From JBKBRC01 sp046292345 (GTDB lineage: Bacteria; Bacteroidota; Rhodothermia; Rhodothermales; Rubricoccaceae): a stretch of DNA of 64,000 bases. Position numbers and translations under genes: made by a program. The stretch covers positions 33,671 through 97,670 of the forward strand of contig JBKBRC010000005.1 in NCBI GenBank assembly GCA_046292345.1. The letters are read 5' to 3'. Below the pieces are notes generated by a model. The model worked only from the letters and a program-made list of their open reading frames with translations, made no database searches and was not told where the DNA came from. Positions 51,248 through 59,970 of this stretch are shown here, in pieces (the stretch's first letter is position 1; the number at the start of each line of letters is the position of its first letter).

Positions 51248-52294
51248 CTCGTGGGCGGCCGGCTGCTCGTGGCCGGCTGCCCGCCCGTCGTAGGCCCAGC
51301 GAACGAGGCTCGCGCCCCACGTGAAGCCGCCCCCGAAGGCCGCCAGAACGAGGTTGTCGCCGCGCCGGAGGTCGGCCTCCCAGTCGGCAAGGCAGAGCGG
51401 AAGCGTGGCCGCGGTCGTGTTGCCGTAGCGCTCGATGTTGAGCATCACCTTGTCGTCGGAGAGGCCCATCCGCCGCGCCGTAGCGTCGATGATGCGCAGA
51501 TTGGCCTGATGGGGGACGAGGTAGCGGACGTCGTCGGCGGAGAGGCCGTTGCGCGTCATGATCTCGGCCGCGGCATCGGCCATGCCGACGACGGCGCGCT
51601 TGAAGACGGTCTTGCCGTCCTGCCGGGCGTAGTGCAGGCGCGCCTCCACGGTGGCGTGCGAGGCCGGGTGGAGGCTGCCGCCGCCGGGCATGTTGAGCGC
51701 CGCCGCGCCGCCGCCGTCTACGTACGCGACGCTGTCGAGCAGGCCGCAGCCCTCGGTGTCGGGTTCGAGCAGCACGGCGCCGGCGCCGTCGCCGAAGAGG
51801 ACACACGTGGTGCGGTCGGTCCAGTCGAGAATGCGGCTCATCGTGTCGGCGCCGATGACGAGCACGCGGCGATGGGCACCGGCCTCTATGAAGCGCGCGC
51901 CGGTGGTGAGCGCGTAGAGGAAGCCGGAGCACGCCGCGGAGAGGTCGTAGCCCCAGGCGCGCTCGGCGCCGAGCCGGTGCTGCACGAGGCAGGCCGTGGC
52001 CGGGAACGTCATGTCCGGCGTGACCGTGGCGACGAGGATCAGGTCGACGTCGGCGGCCGAGAGGCCGCGTTTGGCGAGCGCCGCGCGCGCGGCCTCGCTA
52101 GCCATGAACGCGGTCGCCTTGGCCGGGTCGCGGAGGATGCGGCGCTCGCGGATGCCCGTGCGCGTGCGGATCCATTCGTCGCTCGTCTCGACGAGCGCCT
52201 CCAGGTCGGCGTTGGTGAGGCGGTCTTCGGGCAGGTAGTGCCCGACGGCCGTGATGGCGGCCGTAACCCGGCGGAAGGAGGCAGAGGCGGTCAC
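51224..52294 (-). CDS. fabH: 3-oxoacyl-[ACP] synthase III (KAS III)
   Basis: The 356-residue enzyme starts with GTG at 52294, overlapping the plsX stop (GTGA). It has the catalytic cysteine in DLSAACSGFLYAL, histidine in VPHQANLRIID and asparagine in ERYGNTTAATLPLCL, and opens with ITAVGHYLPE. It starts fatty acid synthesis by condensing acetyl-CoA or a branched primer with malonyl-ACP. The last residues (HEQILESRS) are affected by the 14-bp duplication. Confidence 0.96.
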   Translation of the reverse strand: MTASASFRRVTAAITAVGHYLPEDRLTNADLEALVETSDEWIRTRTGIRERRILRDPAKATAFMASEAARAALAKRGLSAADVDLILVATVTPDMTFPATACLVQHRLGAERAWGYDLSAACSGFLYALTTGARFIEAGAHRRVLVIGADTMSRILDWTDRTTCVLFGDGAGAVLLEPDTEGCGLLDSVAYVDGGGAAALNMPGGGSLHPASHATVEARLHYARQDGKTVFKRAVVGMADAAAEIMTRNGLSADDVRYLVPHQANLRIIDATARRMGLSDDKVMLNIERYGNTTAATLPLCLADWEADLRRGDNLVLAAFGGGFTWGASLVRWAYDGRAAGHEQPAAHEQILESRS

Positions 52295-53346
52295 GCGGCG
52301 CCCTCGGGCTGGGCGGCCGCGTCGGCTGCGAGCGCCCCGGCGATGCGGCCGGGCACGTCGTCACGGACGCACTCGGCCGCGCGAAGCACCATCTGCTCGA
52401 CCGCGCGCGCCGATGAGCCGCCGTGGCCGATCACGGCCGTGCCCTGCAGGCCCAGCAGCGGGACGCCGCCGAAGTTTTCGTAGTTGAACGGGGTGAGCAT
52501 GCCCCGCAGCACGCGCACGATCAGGCCGGCCTCGTCCTCGCCGAGGGCCTGCCGCGCGATCTCGCGCTGCACGAGCGCCGGCAGCACGCTCGCCATGCTC
52601 TCGGCCAGCTTCAGGACGACGTTGCCCACGAAGCCGTCGCAGACGACCACGTCGGCGCCATGGTGGAGCACGTCCCGGCCCTCGATGTTGCCCACGAAGT
52701 GGAACGCGCCGGTCTCGTGGAGCTCGGTCAGGCGGGCATGCGCGGCCTTGAGCACGTCGGTGCCCTTGCCCGGCTCCTCGCCTACGTTGACCAGCCCCAC
52801 GGCCGGGTCCTCGACGTCGAAGCGCAGGCGCGCGTAGATGCGGCCCATCTGCGCGAACTGTACCAGGTGCTCGGGGCGGACCTCGAGGTTGGCGCCGACG
52901 TCGAGCACGAGGCACGTGCCGCGCAGCGTGGGGATGTAGCCCGGAAGGGCCGGGCGCTGCACGCCAGGCACACGCCCGAGCAGAAACAGCGCCGCGGCCA
53001 TGACGGCGCCCGTGTTGCCAGCCGACGCGAACGCGTCCGCGTGCCCGTCACGGACGAGGCCAAGGCCGCGGTGAATGGACGAGCCCGGCTTCCCCTTGAG
53101 CACCGACGAGGGGCTCTCGTCCATCGCGATCACCTCGGGCGCGTCGACGACCTCGAGCGCAAGGCCCGCCGTGTCGTGCGCGGCGAGCATGTCACGGACC
53201 TTCTGCTCAGGCCCGACGAGCAGCACGTGCAGCGCACCTCCGGCCTGGCCGAGGGCGCGCACGGCCCCCTCGACGACGACGCCAGGGGCATGGTCTCCGC
53301 CCATCGCGTCGAGCGCGACGCGCACCGGGGCTGCTTGCTGGGCCAT
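52291..53346 (-). CDS. plsX: Phosphate acyltransferase PlsX
   Basis: The 351-residue protein has the PlsX signatures VRVALDAMGGDHAPG at the start, IAMDESPSSVLKGKPGSSI, AFASAGNTGAVMAAA and GFVGNVVLKLAE. PlsX makes acyl-phosphate from acyl-ACP for phospholipid synthesis. The ATG at 53346 is the family start. It overlaps fabH by 4 bp and is the first gene after a hairpin and promoter that separate it from rpmF. Confidence 0.96.
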   Translation of the reverse strand: MAQQAAPVRVALDAMGGDHAPGVVVEGAVRALGQAGGALHVLLVGPEQKVRDMLAAHDTAGLALEVVDAPEVIAMDESPSSVLKGKPGSSIHRGLGLVRDGHADAFASAGNTGAVMAAALFLLGRVPGVQRPALPGYIPTLRGTCLVLDVGANLEVRPEHLVQFAQMGRIYARLRFDVEDPAVGLVNVGEEPGKGTDVLKAAHARLTELHETGAFHFVGNIEGRDVLHHGADVVVCDGFVGNVVLKLAESMASVLPALVQREIARQALGEDEAGLIVRVLRGMLTPFNYENFGGVPLLGLQGTAVIGHGGSSARAVEQMVLRAAECVRDDVPGRIAGALAADAAAQPEGAA

Positions 53347-53383
53347 AGAAGTCGGATAATGCTTGCGGGCGAAGACAACCGGC

Positions 53384-53391
53384 CGAAGATA
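53384..53391 (-). promoter_or_regulatory. Candidate -7 element for plsX-fabHDG
   Basis: On the minus strand TATCTTCG lies 37 bp before the plsX ATG, between the rpmF hairpin and plsX. It suggests a separate promoter for the lipid genes. Confidence 0.45.
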
Positions 53392-53411
53392 CGCTCGCCC
53401 CCAACAAGCAC

Positions 53412-53441
53412 TGCCCGCGCCGGCTTCGGCCGGCGCGGGCA
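53412..53441 (-). terminator. Perfect 13-bp hairpin between rpmF and plsX
   Basis: TGCCCGCGCCGGC and its exact complement enclose a 4-nt loop (CGAA in the minus-strand message, TTCG on the other strand). There is no T run directly after it, so it may be a weak terminator or a processing/stability element downstream of rpmF. Confidence 0.6.
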
Positions 53442-53529
53442 GGAGGGTCGCTGTCACACAGCGGACGTGAACCAGTGCGGTGCGCGGCGTGCCGGCCCGG
53501 CCGCGCCGGTACGCTGACGGGGCCCCGGC

Positions 53530-53718
53530 TCAGGCGTAGTCCTGGCGCTCGATCACGGCCCGGCCGCGGTAGTGCCCGCAGGTCGGGCAGGCGCGGTGCA
53601 TGAGCTTGTCCGCCCCGCAGTTGGGGCAGGCCTGCGTGGCCGGGAGAGCAGAGACCTTGTAATGGGCGCGGCGCTTGGCCGTGCGCGCCTTCGAGTTGCG
53701 GCGCTTCGGGTTGGCCAT
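53530..53718 (-). CDS. rpmF: 50S ribosomal protein L32
   Basis: The 62-residue protein reads MANPKRRNSKARTAKRRAHY and has a zinc-binding set: CPNCG near residue 32 and CPTCGHYRG near 45, as in the C+ form of L32. It lies between DUF177 and plsX, the classical order. Confidence 0.97.
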   Translation of the reverse strand: MANPKRRNSKARTAKRRAHYKVSALPATQACPNCGADKLMHRACPTCGHYRGRAVIERQDYA

Positions 53719-53760
53719 GGCTGGTGTCGGTTAGCGTGGGGCGGCCGGAGGGCCGCGGGG

Positions 53761-54276
53761 TCAGGAGTCGGGGCGGAGGCGGCGCAGCGCCTCCCAGCGG
53801 TCGTCGGCGAGGTCGTCCTCGGCGCGTCCGAACGTGGTGGGCAGTTCGAGCGTCTCGGCTTCGGGCGAGACGCGGCGTAGCGGCAAAGCGAGCAGGAGCG
53901 TGTCGCGCACCACCGGCGCCAGGTCAATGTGCGTCGCCTCGTCCGGCAGCAGGTACACGTCCTCGTCGCCGAGGGCTTCGGCGAGGCTGGGGCGCGCGAA
54001 CAGGACCGTATGAGCGCCGCAGATGGCCTCGGCGTACGGTCGCAGCGTGCGGTCGCAGCAAAGCGTCACGCCGGCGCGCGCGTCGAAAGACGCCAGCAGC
54101 CGGCGCTCGGCCACGTCGAGGCGTAGCTCAACCGTGATGTCCCGGAACGCCGTGGCGCCAAGCCCCGCCGCCTCGTGCTCGAGCGCCGCATCGTCCAGCG
54201 CCACGTCCTCCGGCTGAGGCCGGAGCGTGTAGGTATGGAGCCCGTCGGCGAGGGAAGCGATGTCCACGCGGAGCAT
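53761..54276 (-). CDS. yceD: DUF177 (YceD) family protein
   Basis: The 171-residue protein has the DUF177 layout: an N-terminal beta part, then the CDRTLRPYA segment where the family keeps a C-x(n)-C region (here CC in VTLCCDRTL), and the acidic end DDLADDRWEALRRLRPDS. It lies 42 bp upstream of rpmF, as usual. In other bacteria YceD proteins influence 23S rRNA levels or processing. The ATG at 54276 was preferred to one at 54366 because the domain begins there. Confidence 0.88.
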   Translation of the reverse strand: MLRVDIASLADGLHTYTLRPQPEDVALDDAALEHEAAGLGATAFRDITVELRLDVAERRLLASFDARAGVTLCCDRTLRPYAEAICGAHTVLFARPSLAEALGDEDVYLLPDEATHIDLAPVVRDTLLLALPLRRVSPEAETLELPTTFGRAEDDLADDRWEALRRLRPDS

Positions 54277-54360
54277 GGCAGGAGCGTAGCCGGCGCGCAC
54301 GTGCGCGCGGAAGACAAACAGAACGGCAAAGGTAGGGGCTTGCCTCACGTGCCGCAAGCG

Positions 54361-54391
54361 CCTCACGGGATGTTGAAATTCACCCGTGAGG
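54361..54391. promoter_or_regulatory. 9-bp inverted repeat in the DUF177/dnaA spacer
   Basis: CCTCACGGG (54361-54369) and CCCGTGAGG (54383-54391) are exact complements 13 bp apart, centred 100 bp upstream of the DUF177 ATG. They may be an operator for DUF177-rpmF. The 582-bp spacer (54277-54858) also holds the palindrome GCCGAATTCGGC at 54631-54642. Confidence 0.5.
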
Positions 54392-54549
54392 TGGCGCGGT
54401 GTCCTGGCGGGTCTTGCCCTTGCTTTACGGGCATGTTACCATAGGGGCCGCATGCAGCATGGCCGGGCGTCGTGGGACCGGCCACCGAAGAGGCGCGTTC
54501 TGGGCAACGCTGGCCGGGCCTCGGGCCTCATGTATCGCTTGAAGCTCCG

Positions 54550-54766
54550 CGTGGACAAGATGTGGAGTTTCCCGCAGATGCCCACACCGCGTGCGGAGCC
54601 TGCCAGAAGTATCCTTCATGTATTGCCTTAGCCGAATTCGGCTCCGGGCTGCAGCCGAGCAGGGTGCGCAAAATCGGAAAGCAGGGCTTGCGCAGAGGCC
54701 CGGCGTGTATTAGGCCCTGCAAGGCGCCCGTTTTCGCGGCATTTCGCGGGGCGTTCATGTGGATAA
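54550..54766. promoter_or_regulatory. DnaA boxes upstream of dnaA
   Basis: On the minus strand TTATCCACA (54758-54766) is a perfect consensus box and TTGTCCACG (54550-54558) is near-consensus; a weaker one lies at 54561-54569. They lie 93-310 bp before the dnaA start and would suit autoregulation by DnaA. Confidence 0.65.
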
Positions 54767-54858
54767 TGCGACGACTTCGTGCCGCGCCGGACGTTTCCGC
54801 GGGCCCGGTCGTGCATATTCTGCGTCCCCGTTTCCCCTCCTGAGTCGCCCGCGCGCGC

Positions 54859-56379
54859 ATGGATCGCACCCCCACCGAGGTCTGGACTGAGTGTCTCGCC
54901 ATCATCCGGGACAACATCAGTCGGCAGAGCTACCGCACGTGGTTCGAGCCACTGGCGGCGGTGGGGCTGGAGGAACGCGACGGCCTGCTGTGCCTCACGG
55001 TGCAGCTGCCGAGCCGCTTCTTCTACGAGTGGCTTGAGGAGCACTACCACGGACTGCTTCGCAAGACGATCGTCAAGGTGCTCGGCCCCAACGGTCGGCT
55101 GTTCTACGACATCGTCATTCAGCGCGAGGAGCCCAGCGCCGAGGACCATCCGCCGCGGGGCTCGGTGCACCTGCCGGCCAGTCCGGCCGCAGCGGCGCAG
55201 CCGCCTCGCCCGCCGGGCGCGCGTCCGGCAGCGTCGCCGCACGGCGGCGGCCCCGCCACGCGCGCAGCGCCGGCTGTCGCCCCGCCCCGCCCGCCTGCTC
55301 GCCCGCCTACCCCGTTCGCCATCCCGGGTGTGCAGCGCGTGGAGACCAACCCGCAGCTCAACCCGACGTACACGTTCGAGCGCTTCATCGAGGGGCACTG
55401 CAACCGCATGGCCCGCAGTGCCGCATGGGCGATCGCGCAGCAGCCGGGCACGACGTCGTTCAACCCGTTCCTGATCTACGGGGGCGTGGGGCTTGGCAAG
55501 ACGCACCTGATCCAGGCCATCGGCAACCACGTGCGCGCGCACGCGCCCGGGCTCGCCGTTCGCTACCTCTCGAGCGAGCAGTTTACGAGCGAGTTCGTGC
55601 AGGCGATCCAGAACCATCGAATCGGCGAGTTCTCGCAGTTCTACCGCCAGATCGATCTGCTCATCGTAGACGACGTGCAGTTCTTCAGCGGCAAGGAGAA
55701 GACGCAGGAGGAGTTTTTCCACGTCTTCAACGAGTTGCACCAGAACCGCAAGCAAATCGTCCTGTCCTCCGATCGCCCCCCGCGCGACATCGTCGGCATT
55801 GAGGAGCGGCTGCTCTCGCGCTTCCAGTGCGGCCTCGCGGCCGACGTGCAGGCGCCTGAGTTCGAGACGCGCATCGCCATCCTGCGCCGCCGCGCCGAGG
55901 ACGACGGCCTTCGCGTGCACCCCGAGGTGCTCGAGTACGTCGCCACGCATGTCAAGACGAACATCCGCGAGCTCGAGGGGGCGCTGATACGCCTCCAGGC
56001 GCACGCGGCGCTCCACACGCGCGAGGTGGACCTGCAGCTCGCGCGAGAGGTCTTACGCGACCTCGTGCGCGAGGCGCGCATCAACCTCACCGTCGAGGAC
56101 ATCCAGCGCGTCGTGTGCGACTACCTCCAGATCTCGGAGGACCTCGTGCGGGCGCGCACGCGCAAGCGCGAGGTCGTGCAGGCGCGCCAGATCGCGATGT
56201 GGTTCGCCAAGCAGCTCACGACGCAGTCGCTCAAGTCCATCGGCCTGCACTTTGGCGGGCGCGACCACTCGACTGTCATCCATGCCATCCAGAGCGTCGA
56301 GGATCAGCTCGAGACCGACCCGGCCTTCCGCGAGCTCGTGGACGTGATCCGCAAGCGCCTCGACGTGCACACCCGCTAG
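54859..56379 (+). CDS. dnaA: Chromosomal replication initiator DnaA
   Basis: The 506-residue protein has domain I (about 1-85, ISRQSYRTWFEPL), a long proline/alanine linker (about 95-155), the AAA+ core with LNPTYTFERFIEGHCNRMA, GGVGLGKTHLIQAI (Walker A near 209-216) and LLIVDDVQFFSGKEKTQEE, and domain IV with SIGLHFGGRDHSTVIHAIQS. It melts oriC and starts replication. It is followed by dnaN after 191 bp. The linker is longer than in E. coli and of low complexity. Confidence 0.97.
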   Translation: MDRTPTEVWTECLAIIRDNISRQSYRTWFEPLAAVGLEERDGLLCLTVQLPSRFFYEWLEEHYHGLLRKTIVKVLGPNGRLFYDIVIQREEPSAEDHPPRGSVHLPASPAAAAQPPRPPGARPAASPHGGGPATRAAPAVAPPRPPARPPTPFAIPGVQRVETNPQLNPTYTFERFIEGHCNRMARSAAWAIAQQPGTTSFNPFLIYGGVGLGKTHLIQAIGNHVRAHAPGLAVRYLSSEQFTSEFVQAIQNHRIGEFSQFYRQIDLLIVDDVQFFSGKEKTQEEFFHVFNELHQNRKQIVLSSDRPPRDIVGIEERLLSRFQCGLAADVQAPEFETRIAILRRRAEDDGLRVHPEVLEYVATHVKTNIRELEGALIRLQAHAALHTREVDLQLAREVLRDLVREARINLTVEDIQRVVCDYLQISEDLVRARTRKREVVQARQIAMWFAKQLTTQSLKSIGLHFGGRDHSTVIHAIQSVEDQLETDPAFRELVDVIRKRLDVHTR

Positions 56380-56410
56380 CGCGGCCGCGCCGGCGGGCAC
56401 CCCGGGCCCC

Positions 56411-56486
56411 GGATGCGCCGTTCCGATCCGGATGCGCCGTTCCGATCCGGGTGCGCCGTTCCGATCCGGATGCGCCGTTCCGATCT
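56411..56486. repeat. 19-bp tandem array (4 copies) between dnaA and dnaN
   Basis: GGATGCGCCGTTCCGATCC occurs at 56411 and 56430, with one-base variants at 56449 (third base A to G) and 56468 (last base C to T). It starts 31 bp after the dnaA stop and fills the middle of the spacer. Confidence 0.96.
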
Positions 56487-56570
56487 TTACGCGCCGCCTT
56501 CGGCGCCCGATACTGCACCGCCGCGGCGGCCCGTACCGCGCGCCGGCCCCTCCCCCGACCCGCTTCAGCC

Positions 56571-57707
56571 ATGAAGTTCTCCGTCTCCAGCGCCGACCTT
56601 CAGCGCGCGCTCGCCACCGCCGGTGGCGCCGTTCCCAGCAAGAGCACTCTTCCGATTCTGGAATGCGTGCTGTTTGAACGCGACGGCGACCGTCTCGCCA
56701 TCACGGCTACCGACCTCGAGATCTCGATTGTGCAGCGCCTGCCGGTCTCGTTCGGCGCCAACGGCGACGGCGCGCGGCAGCGCGTGGCCGTCCCGGCCCG
56801 CCGCCTGCTCGACACGCTGCGGGCCCTGCCAGACCTGCCGGTCGCGTTCTCGGCCGACGACGACTTCAACGTGGAGCTTCGGACCGACCAGGGCCGCTAC
56901 AAGATGGTCGGCTACGACGGCGCCGACTACCCCTCGCTCCCCGAGTTCGACGGCGCGCGCACGGTCGAGACGACGGGCGCGCTCATCAAGCGGGCCATCG
57001 CCAAGACCGGCTTCGCCGTGAGCAAGGACGCGCTGCGCCCGGCCATGATGGGCGTGCTGATGCAGGTCCGGCCCGAGCACACGCGCCTCGTCGCCACCGA
57101 CGGACACCGCCTCGTCAAGTTGACCGCAACCGGCATGGCCGCCCCCGAGGCGTTCGACGTGATCGTGCCCGAGAAGGCGCTCGCGCTGGCGGCCAAGGCC
57201 GTCGGCGACGACCGCGCGCCGTGCACGCTGCACGTCGGCAGCGGCTACGTCCGCTTCGATCTCGGCGGCACGACCGTGATCGGGCGCATGATCGAGGAGC
57301 AGTATCCCAACTACGAGGCCGTCATCCCGCTCGAGAACGAGAAGCGGCTCACGGTCGGGCGCGAGGCGCTCCTGGCGGCCGTGCGCCGCGTGGCGCTCTA
57401 CTCCTCCAGCATGACCCACCAAGTCCGGCTCTCGCTCCAGCCGGACGCGCTCGAGGTCTCGGCCGAGGACATCGAGCGGGCCAGCGAGGCGCGCGAGCGC
57501 GTGCTGTGCGAGTACGACGCCGAGCCGATGGACATCGGCTTCAACTCGGTCTACCTCACCGAAGTGCTCCAGAACGTAGACGCGGAGGACGTGGTGTTCG
57601 AGTTCTCCTCGCCGAACCGTGCCGGGGTCGTGATGCCGCGCGAGTCGGCCGAGGGCGAGGAACTGCTGATGCTTATCATGCCGGTGATGCTCAACACGTA
57701 CGCCTGA
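56571..57707 (+). CDS. dnaN: DNA polymerase III beta subunit (sliding clamp)
   Basis: The 378-residue protein has the three clamp domains: SKSTLPILECVLFE near residue 23, LVATDGHRLVKL near 180 and EPMDIGFNSVYLTEVLQ near 325, ending LIMPVMLNTYA. The clamp ring tethers polymerase III to DNA. It begins 191 bp after dnaA and has no recF after it in this window. Confidence 0.96.
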   Translation: MKFSVSSADLQRALATAGGAVPSKSTLPILECVLFERDGDRLAITATDLEISIVQRLPVSFGANGDGARQRVAVPARRLLDTLRALPDLPVAFSADDDFNVELRTDQGRYKMVGYDGADYPSLPEFDGARTVETTGALIKRAIAKTGFAVSKDALRPAMMGVLMQVRPEHTRLVATDGHRLVKLTATGMAAPEAFDVIVPEKALALAAKAVGDDRAPCTLHVGSGYVRFDLGGTTVIGRMIEEQYPNYEAVIPLENEKRLTVGREALLAAVRRVALYSSSMTHQVRLSLQPDALEVSAEDIERASEARERVLCEYDAEPMDIGFNSVYLTEVLQNVDAEDVVFEFSSPNRAGVVMPRESAEGEELLMLIMPVMLNTYA

Positions 57708-57802
57708 GCGGGCGTCGCCGCGAGGGCCGCGCCCGGCCGGGCGCGCCCGGCGTCAGGTACTGGCCGGACGCGAGGCACGCGCCGCTGTCCGGAAGCAGAC
57801 GA

Positions 57803-57835
57803 GCGCCGCGCCAGGGCATTGCTCTGGCGCGGCGC
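57803..57835. terminator. 12-bp perfect hairpin between convergent dnaN and the anti-sigma-like gene
   Basis: GCGCCGCGCCAG and CTGGCGCGGCGC (57803-57814, 57824-57835) enclose a 9-nt loop. No T run follows on either strand, but the position between two convergent genes suits a two-way terminator. Confidence 0.6.
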
Positions 57836-57877
57836 CCTGATCGAGGCAGGGTCTTTCGAGGGGAGACGGGTAACGCG

Positions 57878-58843
57878 TCAGGGCGCCTCGTCGGTGCCGG
57901 ATGCGACGTAGTCGAGCAGACGGCGGGCGACTGGGCTGCGGTAGCCGCCCGTGGCGACGAGGGCCTCGGTGTGGCGGCGCGCGGCATCGTCCCGGCCGAG
58001 GTAGAGCGCGATGCGGGCGGCTGCGAGCCCGGCCTCCTGCTGAGCGTCCGAGCCGGCCGGCGCCTCGGCCGCGAGCGCGGCCATGCGGCCCTCGAGCGGC
58101 GCGAGCGCCTCGGCGTCGTAGCGCGGGAAGAGCCCGAGCGTGGTCCGGCGCGCGGCGGCGACCTCCGCCGCGAGCGCGTGGTAGCGCATCAGGGCGTCTT
58201 CAGGGCTGTCGCCGCGCAGGGTCGGGAGGGCGTAGCCGGCCACGTCGCCGAGGTCTGCCACGCGCGCGCGCTCCGGAAGGGCGGCGCGGCTTGCAACAGC
58301 CAGCGCGCTCCAGGCGAGCGCGCACGCGACGACGGCGAGGGAGGCGAGGCGTAGCCAGCCGGGCGTGCGGCGTGCGCGGCCGCGCGTGATCGCCGGGCGC
58401 GTCTCAGCGGGGCGGGGCTTTCGCTGGGCGCACGCGGGCGGCACCGCGCGCGCGCCGGCCGGGGGCGCGGCCAGGGACCCGGGCGTGCGCCCGGTGAGGC
58501 GCTCGAAGCGCGCGATGGGATCCTCGGCCGCATCGAGGCGGAGGAGGGCCTCGCGCCGAGCGTCGGCTTCGGCGCGCAGGGCCGCGTCGTGGGCGAGGGC
58601 CTGCGCCAGAGCGGGGTTTCCCGGACGCCCGGCCATGGTTTCGGCCACGTGCTCGGTGAGCGCGTCTCCGTGAAGGCCCGCGTCGGCTCCGCTGGCGACG
58701 TCGTCGAGCAGAGCCGCGAGGGCACGCGCCTCGGCATAGGCGTCGGCAAGGTCGGGACGAGCCGCGAGCACCCGGTCCGCCTCCGCACGCTCAGCGCGCG
58801 TCAGAGCGGGATAGTCTTCGAGAAGCTGGAGCGGGTTGCTCAT
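57878..58843 (-). CDS. Membrane protein, probable anti-sigma factor
   Basis: The 321-residue protein has a helical N-terminal cytoplasmic half (MSNPLQLLEDYPALTRAERA, and ARREALLRLDAAEDPIARFE), one membrane helix at about 176-195 (LRLASLAVVACALAWSALAV) and a helical periplasmic part with TPR-like residues. The architecture and its place directly after an ECF-like sigma gene (177 bp downstream on the same strand) suggest an anti-sigma factor. No zinc-binding HxxxCxxC motif is visible, so it is not a ZAS-type. The call rests on context. Confidence 0.6.
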   Translation of the reverse strand: MSNPLQLLEDYPALTRAERAEADRVLAARPDLADAYAEARALAALLDDVASGADAGLHGDALTEHVAETMAGRPGNPALAQALAHDAALRAEADARREALLRLDAAEDPIARFERLTGRTPGSLAAPPAGARAVPPACAQRKPRPAETRPAITRGRARRTPGWLRLASLAVVACALAWSALAVASRAALPERARVADLGDVAGYALPTLRGDSPEDALMRYHALAAEVAAARRTTLGLFPRYDAEALAPLEGRMAALAAEAPAGSDAQQEAGLAAARIALYLGRDDAARRHTEALVATGGYRSPVARRLLDYVASGTDEAP

Positions 58844-59020
58844 GGCCGTGAGAGGTTCGGTGGCGTGACAGAACCTGCGCAAGAGAGAGTGTAACCACCG
58901 AGGATAAAGCGCTTACGGATCTGCACGAAAGGCACACGAACCGGAGAGCGGGAGAAGGCTCGGAGAGGCATCGGGGAGAGGAGGCCGAGGCGGAGAGAGA
59001 GTGCTGCGCGAGCAGCGACG

Positions 59021-59662
59021 TCACCGCGGCTCGTCCATGAGGTCGTCCACGTAGAGCTGCTGGATCTCGGGCATCTCGCGCAGGCGTGCCAGGGCCTTAG
59101 ACGCGTACGCCCGTACCGACGCAACTGGCCGGCCTGTGTACGCCGCGATTTCCTCGTAGGCCATGTCGTCCAGGAAGCGCAGCCGGGCGACCTCGGCCAC
59201 GCCGACCGGCAGCCGGGCGAGGCCGTGCTCGATCGTACGGCGGACGAGCGTGCGGTCGTGCCCGTTCGCAGCCTCTTGCACCGTCGTCGCCGTGTCGTCG
59301 AAGATCTCGTCGGTCGGGCGACGGTCACGCCGGTAGTTGCGGAGCGCGTTCTTGCAGGCTACGCTGACGTAGCTGGCGAACTTGCGCGCGTCAGAGATGC
59401 GCGGCAGCGCGTTCTGGAGGCGTCCGAAGACACGCGTGACGATGGCGTCGAGGTCCGACGGCCCGGCAGTGCGTTCGGCGGCGAAGCGCAGGACGAAGTA
59501 CCGGTTCACATACCAGTAAGCCCACAGCTCGACCGGGTAGCGGTCTGCCTCGTCCTGGGTCTCGCACCAGCGCCCGAAAGCCTCGTTGGCCGCCTGCACG
59601 TCGTGAGCGTCGAACGGAAGCGCGGCGGCGAGCTCGTCGATGCGCTTGAGTTGCTGGGACAT
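59021..59662 (-). CDS. ECF-like RNA polymerase sigma factor
   Basis: The 213-residue protein has sigma region 2 (ARKFASYVSVACKNALRNYR) and region 4 (EVARLRFLDDMAYEEIAAYT with VASVRAYASKALARLREMPE), the helix-turn-helix for the -35 element. An N-terminal extension of about 80 residues precedes region 2, longer than in most ECF factors. The ATG at 59662 lies downstream of a Bacteroidota-type promoter on the same strand. It is probably controlled by the membrane protein encoded next. Confidence 0.85.
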   Translation of the reverse strand: MSQQLKRIDELAAALPFDAHDVQAANEAFGRWCETQDEADRYPVELWAYWYVNRYFVLRFAAERTAGPSDLDAIVTRVFGRLQNALPRISDARKFASYVSVACKNALRNYRRDRRPTDEIFDDTATTVQEAANGHDRTLVRRTIEHGLARLPVGVAEVARLRFLDDMAYEEIAAYTGRPVASVRAYASKALARLREMPEIQQLYVDDLMDEPR

Positions 59663-59691
59663 GGCGGCCGGGCGGCGAGTGGGGCCGAAGG

Positions 59692-59719
59692 GAAGATAGA
59701 TTCTGCGGCGGCTCGCAAA
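59692..59719 (-). promoter_or_regulatory. Promoter of the sigma factor gene
   Basis: On the minus strand TTTG (59719-59716), 17 bp, then TATCTTC (59698-59692). The ATG is 30 bp further. Confidence 0.5.
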
Positions 59720-59833
59720 GGCCGCGCCATGTTGCCGGTTGCGCACATATCGTTTCGGCACTGCGCGCGGCCGGGTCGGCGGGGGAAGAATCCGCGAACA
59801 GCCGCTCGGCCGGGCTTTGGGGCGGCTCTTTCG

Positions 59834-59865
59834 TTGACTTCCACGGCGGCGGCCCGCTAGATTCC
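59834..59865 (+). promoter_or_regulatory. Bacteroidota-type promoter for rplM
   Basis: TTG at 59834-59836, 21 bp, then TAGATTCC at 59858-59865. Predicted start near 59871, leaving a leader of about 155 nt before rplM. Confidence 0.6.
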
Positions 59866-59970
59866 CGGGCTCTTCCGCACTCGCGCGCTGCCTGCGCCCG
59901 TGCGGCCGGTAGCGGCGCGGCCGGCCCGACCGTTTCGCGATGGGACGCGTGCGTTTCCAAGCGGACTGAC

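Noticed and set aside
54277..54858. oriC directly upstream of dnaA
   Set aside because: Only one perfect and one near-perfect DnaA box and no AT-rich block as strong as at 8.7 kb; kept as a probable autoregulatory region.
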